Positions 51,759 through 61,516 are shown, numbered from the stretch's first letter. The stretch is DNA of 64,000 nt from JAXMBX01 sp046349635 (GCA_046349635.1 JAXMBX010000024.1:1-64000), one strand, 5' to 3'. Program-made: numbers and translations. Notes: generated by a model from the sequence alone, not told the origin.

Positions 51759-52787
51759 ATGATGGCAGGACAGGGACAGAATTATCACGTCACGGAGGGG
51801 GAGGTCGGGCTGACGGTCATCCAGGGGCTGCGGCGGTGGCTCCCCGCGCAATCGTGGTCGCAGTTGCGGAAGCTCATCAGCGGTTGCCAGGTGCAGATGA
51901 ACGGCAACCTGTGCCGTGACGAAGGCCGGCGACTGAAAGCCAACGACGTCGTGAAAGTACTCGCCCATGCCCAGAGCGCTCCCCCCACGATAGGGGACGT
52001 CAAAATCCAATACCTGGATGCCCAGGTGGTGGTGGTGGAAAAACCGTCGGGGATGACGACGCTGAGGCATGCGGAGGAACGGAACTGGCCGGCGCGGCGG
52101 AAGCAGTTGCAGCCGACGTTGGACGAGGTCTTGCCGCGGTTGATCGAGCAGCAGAGCGGAGGCCGTCCGAAAGCGGGCGGCAAGAAAAAGCCGCCGGGGA
52201 AGCACAAGCCCGGACGGATCAGGCCGGTGCATCGGATCGACAGGGACACGAGCGGTTTGCTGGTGTTTGCCCGCACTCCGGAGGCGGAGCAGAAGCTGAT
52301 TCAGCAGTTCCGGAAGCACACAACGCACCGGATCTACTGGGCGGTGGTCCATGGAACAATCGAGGCGCAGACGTTCGAAAGCCATCTGGTGCGCGACCGG
52401 GGGGATGGGCACCGGGGGAGCACGACGCTGCCCGACACCGGACAACGGGCAGTCACGCACATCCGGCCGATTGAACCGCTGGGGGATTACACCCTGATCG
52501 AATGCCAACTGGAGACGGGACGAACACACCAGATCCGCATTCACCTCTCAGAGGCGGGGCACATGCTGTGTGGTGAGAAGACGTACGACCAGCCGTTGTT
52601 CAAAAAGAAAGTGCCCGACACGAGTCACGCGCCCCGGTTGGCACTGCATGCGCGGGAACTGGGGTTTGTGCATCCGGTGACGGGGGAGGAATTGAAGTTC
52701 CAGATGGGCCTGCCGCCGGACCTGGCGCGGTTCGTGGACCGGTTGCGTCAGGAAGCAAAGGGAAAGAAAGCACCCCGCGAGTCATGA
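51759..52787 (+). CDS. RluA-family RNA pseudouridine synthase with S4 domain
   Basis: The 342-residue protein converts uridine to pseudouridine in RNA. An S4 RNA-binding domain lies at about 15-75 (SWSQLRKLISGCQVQMNGNLC). The catalytic domain has VVVEKPSGM and the active-site Asp in HRIDRDTSGLLVFA near residue 160, followed by ETGRTHQIRIHL. A Lys/Gly/Pro-rich insertion (GRPKAGGKKKPPGKHKPG) precedes the catalytic motif. The target site is unknown. Its last bases overlap the stop of the UvrA C-terminal frame by six bases, convergently. Confidence 0.9.
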   Translation: MMAGQGQNYHVTEGEVGLTVIQGLRRWLPAQSWSQLRKLISGCQVQMNGNLCRDEGRRLKANDVVKVLAHAQSAPPTIGDVKIQYLDAQVVVVEKPSGMTTLRHAEERNWPARRKQLQPTLDEVLPRLIEQQSGGRPKAGGKKKPPGKHKPGRIRPVHRIDRDTSGLLVFARTPEAEQKLIQQFRKHTTHRIYWAVVHGTIEAQTFESHLVRDRGDGHRGSTTLPDTGQRAVTHIRPIEPLGDYTLIECQLETGRTHQIRIHLSEAGHMLCGEKTYDQPLFKKKVPDTSHAPRLALHARELGFVHPVTGEELKFQMGLPPDLARFVDRLRQEAKGKKAPRES

Positions 52788-53435
52788 AGTGACATCGGCG
52801 AGAGACGTCGCTTCGTAGTGCTCCGCGAGGAAGTTCTTGAAATCCGGGTTGCGAACGTGGGTCAGTTTCACGAGGCGGATCTGGATCTGTTCGCGGCCTC
52901 CCTTGGCCCGTGAGATTTCCCGTTCGGCCCCGAAGTCAGAGATGCGACCTAACGCAAACTTGCCGGCGGGGGCAGTGAGTTCGAGGTCGATCCCCCCCCG
53001 GCGCTTGGTGTAGAACGAAGCCCACGGTTCCTCCGCACCGTTGCGGCGGAGGTGGACCACCTGCTGGTTCCCCCAGTCGAATTCGACCTCCGGAGCGGCT
53101 TTTTTCATCACCGCTTCCAATTCGTCGATCAGCGCGGTTTCCCATTTGACCGTCTTGCCCGAGGGGAAGCCTTTGCGCGAGAGATGCCATTTCTTCCCGA
53201 GGACTTTCCACGGGGTGAGGTCGGCGATGTTGAGGGGCTTTTTCTGGTGCTCGGTGACTGCCGATTCGACCGCCTCCTTCAAAAACTTCTTGAACGCAGG
53301 CGTATCGACTTCCTTGAGCCAGTGGACGGTGATCGTCACTTCCTGGAACCCGCCGGGGTTGTTCTTCACGCGAACTCGCGGGGCGCGGCCATAGATCTGG
53401 ATGTCATCCAGTTCGTCGATGTCTTCCAATTCCAA
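52782..53435 (-). CDS. C-terminal extension of the double UvrA, displaced by a frameshift
   Basis: This frame continues the uvrA protein past a one-base shift near 53486. Read upstream of its first ATG, the shifted frame gives FRVRKNLFNESSLANSLELEDIDELDD without a stop, directly following UvrA's LTGDEWLLTL. The ~217 residues shown (MELEDIDELDDIQIYGRAPRV...) hold a mixed alpha/beta domain with VTITVHWLKEV, KWHLSRKGFPSGKTVKW and a C-terminal NFLAEHYEA. They match no part of ordinary UvrA. It ends with a six-base overlap with the RluA-type gene. Confidence 0.75.
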   Translation of the reverse strand: MELEDIDELDDIQIYGRAPRVRVKNNPGGFQEVTITVHWLKEVDTPAFKKFLKEAVESAVTEHQKKPLNIADLTPWKVLGKKWHLSRKGFPSGKTVKWETALIDELEAVMKKAAPEVEFDWGNQQVVHLRRNGAEEPWASFYTKRRGGIDLELTAPAGKFALGRISDFGAEREISRAKGGREQIQIRLVKLTHVRNPDFKNFLAEHYEATSLADVTS

Positions 53436-56400
53436 TGAATTGGCGAGCGAGGATTCATTGAACAGATTCTTGCGGACGCGGAACTAAGCGTCAGGAGCCA
53501 TTCGTCGCCGGTCAGGGCGTGCAGGAACCAGTTCTGCTTTTGGCCCGCCACATTGAGTTCCACGAGGCTGCGGGCGTTCCAGTTGACATCGTCGAAGCCT
53601 TCATGCGCGGTGATCTGATCGATGATGAATTCAAGCGCGGCCCCTTCCCAGCGGCATTTCGCGCCGTTGAGGGCGACCCGATCCCGGATATGCCAACCAG
53701 GCCCATCGACCTGCCAGGGCATCTTGGCCCCTTTGCCCACCTGGTGGATTTCGACATCCCCTTCACGGGCCTGGGAGGCCGCTGCGGCGTCGAAGATATC
53801 CCGCGCACGGCGGGAACCGTCCGCCAGAACCGGCGCGAGCATTTCGCCGGTGTAAGAGCGGAACGTGATCCCTTCGGCTCCTTCGGGGAGGGGGGCGGTC
53901 CCTTTCGCGAGCGCAGCGGTCCGTTCGACCACTTGCTCGGGCGTTCCCTCCGCGACAATCCAGCCCCCTTCGTCCCCCGCTTCGGGGCCGATGTCGATGA
54001 TCCAGTCTGCCGTTTTGATGACGTCGAGGTTGTGCTCGATGACGACGACGGTGTTCCCCATTTCGACGAGGCTGTCGAGAACCTTGAGGAGTTTCCGGAT
54101 ATCTTCGAAGTGCAGCCCGGTGGTCGGTTCATCGAGGATGTAGAGAGTGCGACCCGTCTGCGGGCGAGCGAGTTCAGCGGCGAGTTTGACCCGCTGCGCT
54201 TCACCGCCGGAGAGAGTGGCAGCCGATTGGCCGAGCGTCAGGTAATCGAGACCGATGGCGCACAGCGTGGCGAGATAGCCGCGGATCTTGGGGATATTGT
54301 CGAAGAGTTCAGCGGCCTGGCCGATGGACATTTCGAGGACGTCGCTGATCGACTTGCCCCGGTACTGGACGGAGAGGGTTTCAGCGTTGAAGCGTTTGCC
54401 CCGGCAGGTGTCGCATTCGACCCACACATCGGGGAGGAAGTGCATTTCGATACACTTCTGACCGTTCCCTTCGCAGACTTCGCAACGTCCGCCGGGACGG
54501 TTGAAGCTGAAGCGGGCGGGGCGATAACCGCGGATCTTCGATTCCGGGAGGCGCGCGAAGAGTTCGCGGATGTGCTCGAAGACGCCGGTGTACGTGGCAG
54601 GGTTCGAGGCGGGGGTGCTGCCGAGAGGCTGCTGATCGACCTGGATGATCTTGTTGACGAGTTCGACACCGAGCAGGTTGTCGTAAGGCCCGGGGTTTTC
54701 CTGGGCGCGGTGCAGTTTTTTGGCGACCGCCTTGGCGAGGGTTTCTTCGATCAGAGAGCTTTTGCCCGAACCGGAGACGCCGGTGATGCAGGTGAGGGTT
54801 CCGAGCGGGATGCGAAGATTGGTGCCGCGAAGGTTGTGCAGGCGTGCCCCCTGAAGTTCGAGCCAGCCACCACCGGGAGGCGTGGGGGTTGTGGCAGTGG
54901 CGGTCTCTTTTGCCTTAGCGACCTTGCGAGTCTTCGTCGGTTTCGCGGCAGGCGGCTGTTCCGCGACCGGTTGCATGCGGCGTTCGGAGGGAATGGAGAT
55001 TTCCTGCTTGTCAGCGAGGTACTGACCGGTGAGAGAGTCCGCCTGTTTGCGGAGTTCCCTGGGGGTACCGTAGCCGGTGATCCGCCCGCCGAAGCGACCC
55101 GCGCCGGGACCGAAGTCATACAGGCGGTCGGCCGCTTCGAGAATTTCGCGGTCGTGTTCGACGAGGACGAGCGTGTTGCCGAGGTCGCGCAGTTGACGGA
55201 GAGCCTGAAGGAGGCGGGCGTTGTCGCGGGGATGCAGGCCGATGGTCGGTTCGTCGAGGACATACAGCACACCCGTCAACGCACGGCCGATCTGTCCGGC
55301 GAGCCGGATCCGCTGTGTCTCTCCGCCGGAGAGTGTGGGGAGCGGTCGGGAGAGGGAGAGATAGTCGAGGCCCACATCGACGAGAAAGGTGAGTCGGCTG
55401 GTGACTTCGCGGAGGAGATCACCGGCGATCTTCTTGTCGGAGCCTTTGAGCTTGATTCGCTGGAAGAATTCCAGGCATTCCCCCATCGGAAGCGCGGTCA
55501 GTTCGTGAAGGGTCTTGGTCTGGAAACGGACATTGGCGGCGTCTTCGCGGAGTCGGCTCCCGCCACAGGTGGTGCAGGGGACTTCACCGACCATCCCTCC
55601 CCAACGCTGGCGATGTACGAACGAAACGCGGCTGGCTTCCTCAACGGCGGGGAGGAGACCCTTGAATTGAAACTTGACGCCGTTCCCTTTGAGGAGCGGA
55701 ATCCATTCCTCGCCGGTGCCGAAGAGAATGGTCCGCTGCTGGACAGCATTTAAAGACTGGAAGGGACGATTGAGGTCGATCCCCTTGTGGTCGGCCAGTG
55801 ATTCCAGAATCCGTTCCTGCCAGGAGCCGGATTTGGCTGCGGGCCAGAGCGCAACCGCCCCCTGAGCGAGGGAGAGGTGCGGTTTGGGAACCAGCATGTC
55901 GAGATTCGTCCCCTGCTGGACGCCGAGACCTTCGCAACTGGGGCACCAACCGAGGGGACTGTTGAACGAGAAATTGTGCGGGGTCAGTTCTTCGAAACTG
56001 CGACCGCATTGCTCGCAGGCGAAATGCAGACTGAATTTATCGACGCGCCATTTCGTTTCGGTTTCATCAGAAACGTGCGCGACGTGCAGCATCCCCTTGC
56101 CGAGGTCAAGGGCGGATTCAACCGACTGGGCGATGCGGGCGCGGTCGGCGGGATTGATGCTGATGCGATCGACGACGATTTCGAGCTTGTGCTTGCGACG
56201 GCGGTCGACGTCCGGGGCCTCTTCGAGGCGGTAGGTGGTCCCGTTCAGGCGGATGCGGGTGAACCCGTTTTTCTGCAGGTCGTCGTACACCTTCTGGTAC
56301 GCCTGGCCGACCTCGACGTCGCGCGGGGCGAGGAGCAGGAGTTTTGTCCCGACAGGAAAGTTGAACAGCTTGTCGATGACTTCATCGGACGTCTGCGTCC

Positions 56401-59400
56401 GGACAGGGATGTGGCAGTCGGGACAATGCGGCGTGCCGATGCGCGCGAAGAGGATGCGAAGGTAATCGTAGATTTCGGTGACGGTGCCGACGGTCGAACG
56501 CGGAGTGTGGCCGGTGGTTTTCTGCTCGATCGCGATGGCAGGGGAAAGGCCGCTGATGTGCTCGACGCGCGGTTTGGGCATCTGCCCCAGGAACTGGCGG
56601 GCGTAAGCGGAGAGCGATTCGACGTAGCGGCGTTGCCCTTCCGCATAGATGGTCTCCATGGCGAGGGAGCTTTTGCCGGACCCGCTGGGACCGCAGAAGA
56701 TGTTCAGACGGTTGCGGGGAATGGAGATATCCACGCCTTGAAGGTTGTGTTGAGCGGCACCTTTGACCTGGATGAGATCGCGCGACGAGGCGGCCTGACC
56801 GTTCGTGGGAGGGGCGTGGAGATGCAGATCTTCCGGGGTCCAGGTTTCTCCCTTTAGAACGGGAGCAAGGGCACGGGCGGTATGGGAGTCCTTGCTGCGG
56901 GCGACTTGTTCGGGAGTTCCCTCGGTCAGAATCCGTCCCCCTCCCGCACCCCCTTCCGGGCCGAGATCGATGAGCCAGTCTGCCGTTTTGATGACGTCGA
57001 GGTTGTGTTCGACGACCAGGACGGTGTTGCCCGCATCGACGAGGCTGTGCAGGACTTCGAGGAGTTTCTGGATGTCGGCGAAGTGCAGGCCGGTGGTCGG
57101 TTCGTCGAGGAGGTAGATCGTCCCACCGGTGGAGCGCTTGCCCAGTTCGCGGGCGAGTTTGACCCGCTGGGCTTCGCCGCCGGAAAGAGTCGGGCTGGGT
57201 TGGCCGAGCTTGATGTAGTCGAGGCCGACGTCGTGCAGGGTCTGCAGCAGTTTGGTGATGCGGGGGATGTTCTGGAAATGTTCGAGCGCCTGCTGGACGT
57301 CCATGTTCAGGACTTCGGCGATGTTGGCCCCCTTGAAGCGGATTTCGAGGGTCTCGCGGTTGAACCGGTTCCCCTGGCAGACGGGGCAGGTGACCCACAC
57401 ATCCGCCAGGAAATCCATTTCGAGTTTCGTGGAACCGTGCCCTTCGCAGGCTTCGCAGCGTCCGCCGGAGACGTTGAAGCTGAACCGCCCCGGTTCATAG
57501 CCCCGGACCTTGGATTCGGGGAGTTCCGTAAAGAGGTCGCGGATGAGGTCGAAGAGTTTGACGTAGGTGGCGGGGTTGGAGCGCGGCGTGCGTCCGATCG
57601 GAGATTGATCGATATCGATTGCCTTATCGAGATGATCAAGGCCGGTGATGCGGGCGTGTTCGCCGGGAGAGCCCTGCCCTTTGTTGAGGTCGCGGTTGAG
57701 GGCTTCCCAGAGAATGTCATTGACGAGGGAGCTTTTGCCCGAGCCGCTGACACCGGTGACGCAGATGAAGCTGCCGAGGGGAAACTTCGCTGTGACGTCG
57801 CGCAGGTTGTTGTGGCGGGCCCCTTCGATGGTCAGGAAGTTCCCGTTCCCTTTGCGGCGCTGTTTCGGGATTGCGATTTGTTCCTTGCCGGAGAGGAATT
57901 TCCCGGTGAGGCTGCGCGGGGCCTTAAGGAGATCGGCGAGTTTTCCCTGGGCGACGACTTCACCACCACGGACACCGGGGCCCGGGCCGAAGTCGATGAC
58001 GTGATCGGCCGCCCGGATTGTTTCCTCATCGTGTTCGACGACGATGACGGTGTTGCCGAGGTCGCGGAGGTCAAGCAGGCTCTGGAGGAGACGGGTGTTA
58101 TCGCGGGGATGGAGGCCGATGGAAGGTTCGTCGAGGATGTAGACGACGCCGACGAGGCCGCACCCGATCTGGCTGGCGAGGCGGATCCGCTGGCTTTCAC
58201 CGCCGGAGAGCGTGGGGGCGGTCCGTTCGAGGGTGAGATAATCGAGACCGCAGCGAAGGAGGAAGCCGAGACGTCCGCGAATTTCCTTGAGGGCTTCGCC
58301 GGCGATCAACTGGCCGGTGGCGTCGAGGACGAGTCCCTGAAAGAAGTGATCGGCTTCGGCGATGCTGAGGGCGCAGACCTCGGTGAGACCGAGGGAACGA
58401 TTGCGGGTGGTCTGGCGGGGTGACGCGGGTGCTGCACGGCGGGTCCGCTTTGCGGCCTTGCCGTTGGATTTGGGGGAATGGTCGGCGTCGCCCGTGACGC
58501 GGTAGGTTTCCCAATCGGGGACGGAGGTCGTCAGGCGGACGCTCCGCGCCTGGGGATTGAGGCGCGCTCCGTGGCAGGTGGAGCAGGTGAGCGTCCGCAT
58601 GTATTTTTCGAGCTGCGCCCGTCGCATGGGGTTCTTCGCGGTCCGGTAGCTTTCGAGAAGTTCCGGGACGACACCTGCGAAGAGGCCGCCATGTTTCCAG
58701 ACGCCGCCACGATGTTTCCAGGCATACGTGATGTGCCGCTGGCCGAGGCCGTACAGGAACTGCTCCTGAACTTTCTTGGGGAGATCTTCCCACGGAGTCT
58801 TGAGGAGTGAGCCGGTGTCGAGTTCATGATCGATCTCAAGAGCGCGGGCGGCCCCTTCGAGAAGGTGGCGGCGCCAGCGGCCGATCTCACGGAATTTTCC
58901 AAGCAGCGGGATCGCCCCAGCCCAGAGAGTGACCGAGTGATCGGGGATGAGGAGATCAAGGTCGAAGTCGTGCCGCATTCCCAGCCCCTGGCAGTCAGGA
59001 CACATCCCCTGCGGGCTGTTGAAGCTGAAAAGCTGGGGTGAAGGAGGCTCGCAGCTGATGCCGCAGTGCGTGCAGGCGTAGTGCGTGCTGTACAGGCGAT
59101 CTTCGGAGGGGGGAAGTTCGGGGGTCTCTTCCTCCTCACTTTTGACGGACCGTTTTTTTCCCTTGGCAGGAGCAGCCGCAGCTTCAGCAGGAGCGTCAGA
59201 TTCCAAAGAGATGAGGACGCTCCCCTTGGAAAGACGGATGGCGGATTCGAGCGCTTCGGCCAGACGGCTCCGCTCAACCCCCGCACGCAACCGATCGACA
59301 ACGACTTCAATCGTGTGCCGCATCTGGCGGTCGAGCTGCAGATTGTCGGTGAGCTGCACGACCTTGCCGTCGACCCGGGCGCGAAGGAAACCTTGCTTCA

Positions 59401-59914
59401 AGAGATCATCGAAGAGATCGCGATATTCCCCCTTTTGCCGCTGAATAAGAGGAGCGAGGACCAGGAAGCGGGTTCCCGACGGCATGCGGAGGATGCTTTC
59501 GAGAATCTGATCGAGGCTCTGGGCGGTGATGGGGCGGTCACATTGAGGGCAGAATCCCTGGCCGACGCGGGCGTAGAGGACGCGGAGGTAGTCGTAGATT
59601 TCGGTGATCGTGCCGACTGTACTGCGAGGGTTGCGTCCGCTGGTTTTCTGCTGAATGGAGATGGAGGGGGCGAGCCCCGAGATGGAGTCGACCTCGGGCT
59701 TGGGCATCTGCCCCAGGAACTGGCGGGCGAAGCTGGACAGGGACTCGACGTAACGGCGTTGCCCTTCGGCGTACAGGGTGTCAAAGGCGAGCGAGCTTTT
59801 TCCGCTGCCACTGACGCCAGTCATGACAATCAGTTGATTGCGGGGGATTTTGAGATCGACGTTGCGGAGGTTATGCTCCCTGGCTCCGCGAATAATGATG
59901 TCCGCCTGTGACAT
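53366..59914 (-). CDS. uvrA: Tandem-duplicated excinuclease ABC subunit A
   Basis: The 2182-residue product is two complete UvrA proteins joined. I start it at MSQADIIIRG, the usual UvrA N-terminus; upstream residues are Arg-rich and not UvrA-like. Half 1 (about 1-1010) and half 2 (about 1010-1950) each hold two ABC ATPases with GxSGSGKSSL P-loops, LSGGE signatures, the zinc-binding pairs CEACEGHG...CPVCQG or CEVCEGNG...CDTCRG and the UvrB-binding region. Residues beyond ~1950 form an unusual extension that runs into a frameshift. UvrA detects DNA damage and loads UvrB. A fused dimer would give fixed stoichiometry. Double UvrA proteins are known in planctomycetes. Confidence 0.93.
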   Translation of the reverse strand: MSQADIIIRGAREHNLRNVDLKIPRNQLIVMTGVSGSGKSSLAFDTLYAEGQRRYVESLSSFARQFLGQMPKPEVDSISGLAPSISIQQKTSGRNPRSTVGTITEIYDYLRVLYARVGQGFCPQCDRPITAQSLDQILESILRMPSGTRFLVLAPLIQRQKGEYRDLFDDLLKQGFLRARVDGKVVQLTDNLQLDRQMRHTIEVVVDRLRAGVERSRLAEALESAIRLSKGSVLISLESDAPAEAAAAPAKGKKRSVKSEEEETPELPPSEDRLYSTHYACTHCGISCEPPSPQLFSFNSPQGMCPDCQGLGMRHDFDLDLLIPDHSVTLWAGAIPLLGKFREIGRWRRHLLEGAARALEIDHELDTGSLLKTPWEDLPKKVQEQFLYGLGQRHITYAWKHRGGVWKHGGLFAGVVPELLESYRTAKNPMRRAQLEKYMRTLTCSTCHGARLNPQARSVRLTTSVPDWETYRVTGDADHSPKSNGKAAKRTRRAAPASPRQTTRNRSLGLTEVCALSIAEADHFFQGLVLDATGQLIAGEALKEIRGRLGFLLRCGLDYLTLERTAPTLSGGESQRIRLASQIGCGLVGVVYILDEPSIGLHPRDNTRLLQSLLDLRDLGNTVIVVEHDEETIRAADHVIDFGPGPGVRGGEVVAQGKLADLLKAPRSLTGKFLSGKEQIAIPKQRRKGNGNFLTIEGARHNNLRDVTAKFPLGSFICVTGVSGSGKSSLVNDILWEALNRDLNKGQGSPGEHARITGLDHLDKAIDIDQSPIGRTPRSNPATYVKLFDLIRDLFTELPESKVRGYEPGRFSFNVSGGRCEACEGHGSTKLEMDFLADVWVTCPVCQGNRFNRETLEIRFKGANIAEVLNMDVQQALEHFQNIPRITKLLQTLHDVGLDYIKLGQPSPTLSGGEAQRVKLARELGKRSTGGTIYLLDEPTTGLHFADIQKLLEVLHSLVDAGNTVLVVEHNLDVIKTADWLIDLGPEGGAGGGRILTEGTPEQVARSKDSHTARALAPVLKGETWTPEDLHLHAPPTNGQAASSRDLIQVKGAAQHNLQGVDISIPRNRLNIFCGPSGSGKSSLAMETIYAEGQRRYVESLSAYARQFLGQMPKPRVEHISGLSPAIAIEQKTTGHTPRSTVGTVTEIYDYLRILFARIGTPHCPDCHIPVRTQTSDEVIDKLFNFPVGTKLLLLAPRDVEVGQAYQKVYDDLQKNGFTRIRLNGTTYRLEEAPDVDRRRKHKLEIVVDRISINPADRARIAQSVESALDLGKGMLHVAHVSDETETKWRVDKFSLHFACEQCGRSFEELTPHNFSFNSPLGWCPSCEGLGVQQGTNLDMLVPKPHLSLAQGAVALWPAAKSGSWQERILESLADHKGIDLNRPFQSLNAVQQRTILFGTGEEWIPLLKGNGVKFQFKGLLPAVEEASRVSFVHRQRWGGMVGEVPCTTCGGSRLREDAANVRFQTKTLHELTALPMGECLEFFQRIKLKGSDKKIAGDLLREVTSRLTFLVDVGLDYLSLSRPLPTLSGGETQRIRLAGQIGRALTGVLYVLDEPTIGLHPRDNARLLQALRQLRDLGNTLVLVEHDREILEAADRLYDFGPGAGRFGGRITGYGTPRELRKQADSLTGQYLADKQEISIPSERRMQPVAEQPPAAKPTKTRKVAKAKETATATTPTPPGGGWLELQGARLHNLRGTNLRIPLGTLTCITGVSGSGKSSLIEETLAKAVAKKLHRAQENPGPYDNLLGVELVNKIIQVDQQPLGSTPASNPATYTGVFEHIRELFARLPESKIRGYRPARFSFNRPGGRCEVCEGNGQKCIEMHFLPDVWVECDTCRGKRFNAETLSVQYRGKSISDVLEMSIGQAAELFDNIPKIRGYLATLCAIGLDYLTLGQSAATLSGGEAQRVKLAAELARPQTGRTLYILDEPTTGLHFEDIRKLLKVLDSLVEMGNTVVVIEHNLDVIKTADWIIDIGPEAGDEGGWIVAEGTPEQVVERTAALAKGTAPLPEGAEGITFRSYTGEMLAPVLADGSRRARDIFDAAAASQAREGDVEIHQVGKGAKMPWQVDGPGWHIRDRVALNGAKCRWEGAALEFIIDQITAHEGFDDVNWNARSLVELNVAGQKQNWFLHALTGDEWLLTLSSASARICSMNPRSPIHWNWKTSTNWMTSRSMAAPREFA

Positions 59915-59997
59915 GGGTGGGACTGTTACTCCGTTGTCTGTGTTGAACGACTCTGCCCGCCGTGCGAATGCCCTCAGTCCGTTCCTCTTAATGTGTT

Positions 59998-60633
59998 TCA
60001 AAGACCAGCGCCGAAGTCATCCTCAGTGGTCTGTTGAGGAGGGGGAGCGGGGACCGGTTCCGAGGCAGAAGGCTGCTCCGCCACTGCGATGGGGGGTGGC
60101 TGTTCGGCGCGCGGTGGCGAGGCTTCCGGTTGCGGATCGGGGGCGGGAGGCGGAAGATCGCCGGGAGGAGTAACAGCGATTTCTTCCGGACGGGGTGAGT
60201 CGCGTCGATCTCCGACATCATGCTGTTGGCCATTGGGGCGACGATCCCCACGGCGTTGATCTTCGCGACGCTGGTCGTTCCGGTTGCGATCTCGCTCGCT
60301 CCGGTCTCCACGCGGGGGACGCCGCTGGTCGTCTCGACGGGGCGCAGCAGGGGCGGTCGCATTCGAGTCCGAGATTGTTTCCGCCTCTGCGGAGGCGCTC
60401 ACGGGACGTTCCGGTTCCGGCGTTTCTTCTTCAGGAGGTTCCGGGATGGAGACCTTCTCGAAGTGATATTCCGGCGGTTTCGGGTCAGGGAGCAGGTGCA
60501 TCCAGGTGGGGGGATTGGTGCAGGGACAGCCATAGCTGACCTGCTGACCGGGGAGGCGGATCACCTTGTGGCACTGCGGACATTTCCAGAGGCGTCTGAC
60601 GTCGTGCCTGATGCGTAAACCGGGGCCTTTGAT
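59998..60633 (-). CDS. Zinc-ribbon protein with disordered Pro/Arg/Asp tail; apparent AUC start
   Basis: The frame opens with KGPGLRIRHDVRRLWKCPQCHKVIRLPGQ and a second CPC, a zinc ribbon (Cys pairs CPQC and CPC) at about 18-40. No ATG, GTG or TTG lies ahead of that ribbon in frame. An ATC codon at 60633 has AGGAG seven bases upstream, so AUC initiation is the simplest reading. Starting at the GTG at 60564 would cut the ribbon. The rest is low-complexity with RRDDQRRPPRGDRSERDR-like repeats and a Pro/Ala/Gln tail. In total it has 211 residues. A possible role in nucleic-acid binding is inferred. It ends 83 bases before uvrA. Confidence 0.65.
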   Translation of the reverse strand: MKGPGLRIRHDVRRLWKCPQCHKVIRLPGQQVSYGCPCTNPPTWMHLLPDPKPPEYHFEKVSIPEPPEEETPEPERPVSASAEAETISDSNATAPAAPRRDDQRRPPRGDRSERDRNRNDQRREDQRRGDRRPNGQQHDVGDRRDSPRPEEIAVTPPGDLPPPAPDPQPEASPPRAEQPPPIAVAEQPSASEPVPAPPPQQTTEDDFGAGL

Positions 60634-60787
60634 GGGAAAACTCCTGCGATTTCATGAATCGAACGGGGAACCGTTCGGCTGAACACGTGGGGGAAGGGGG
60701 AGTTTCGACGCGAAACTCCAGTCTTTCATTATAGCTGGGAGGGCGTGAGAAACAGGGGTCTGGGGGTTGTTTCCGCGGAATCTTAAC

Positions 60788-60807
60788 TGGATAAAAATAT
60801 CCACATT
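60788..60807. promoter_or_regulatory. GGATA-AAAA-TATCC palindrome, copy 1
   Basis: The 20-base string TGGATAAAAATATCCACATT occurs identically at 63276-63295. Its core is a 5-bp inverted repeat with an AAAA spacer. A TTAACT box just ahead of it occupies the place of TAATAT in copy 2, so it probably overlaps a -10 element and start site. It lies about 80 bases upstream of the exported-protein gene. Confidence 0.7.
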
Positions 60808-60883
60808 GACAGAATCCGGGAATTGAAGATATTTCCCGGCCAGATCTCCAGTTCCTTTGCGGACCAACCAGGGAAGGTGTCCC

Positions 60884-61516
60884 ATGAAGCGGTATTTAAG
60901 CAGTTTTTTCATCTGCTTTTATTTGGGCGTGCTGTCGTTTGGAGTGATCTGTCACACGTTATCCACCGGAATTGCACAGCATCCGGGGATGTATTTCATC
61001 GTGTGGGACATGTTCTGCGGCTGGGATTCCTACATGAACCACGTCCATGTCATTGGGGAAGGGGAAAGCGGCAAGTTCTACGAACTGACTCCCGCCCCGT
61101 GGGGAGAGATTCACCCCTATGGGAGCGCCGGGAGACAACATTATGACAGCCATCTCGCTCATGCTCACCGGCTGGCGATGAATTCCCTGAAGCACACCAG
61201 CCACGAGCCGATGTTGAAGTTCTACGTCGTCGAGGAACTGTGGTCCAAAAAGTTTGACTTCCCGGACTATCTCTGGAAGCGGAAGTATGAAGTGCCGCGC
61301 GAACCTCTCTCCTATTTCAACACGCGACTCGTGTTTGACGGGGAAGGGGTGCTGGTGCAGAAAAACACCAGTTGGTTCGACAATCAGGTTTCCCGGACGA
61401 TCCATACTCCCCGGGTGATGGCGGACCTCCGCAGCAATCGTCCCCCGATCATCATGCAAAGCCCTTCCCTGCCGCGCGAGACCGCGTCCCCGGGATTGAC
61501 GGTCTCAGGGAATTGA
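60884..61516 (+). CDS. Small exported protein ahead of the HTTM gene
   Basis: The 210-residue product starts at MKRYLSSFFICFYLGVLSFG, with GGAAGG eight bases upstream, and has one N-terminal hydrophobic segment. The mature part is His- and Trp-rich (HTLSTGIAQHPG, MFCGWDSYMNHVHV, KFYVVEELWSKKFDFPDY). No family is recognised. It is 89 bases upstream of an HTTM-domain gene, and both sit behind one palindromic promoter element. A partnership with HTTM is inferred. Confidence 0.72.
   Translation: MKRYLSSFFICFYLGVLSFGVICHTLSTGIAQHPGMYFIVWDMFCGWDSYMNHVHVIGEGESGKFYELTPAPWGEIHPYGSAGRQHYDSHLAHAHRLAMNSLKHTSHEPMLKFYVVEELWSKKFDFPDYLWKRKYEVPREPLSYFNTRLVFDGEGVLVQKNTSWFDNQVSRTIHTPRVMADLRSNRPPIIMQSPSLPRETASPGLTVSGN

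Noticed and set aside
53519..55753. 744-codon frame opposite uvrA
   Set aside because: An antisense shadow rich in Asp, Glu, Gly and Val; UvrA on the other strand has all motifs.
59914..60001. Longer UvrA start at 60001
   Set aside because: The extra 29 residues are Arg-rich and unlike UvrA, and they would overlap the upstream gene's stop; the ATG at 59914 gives the standard N-terminus.
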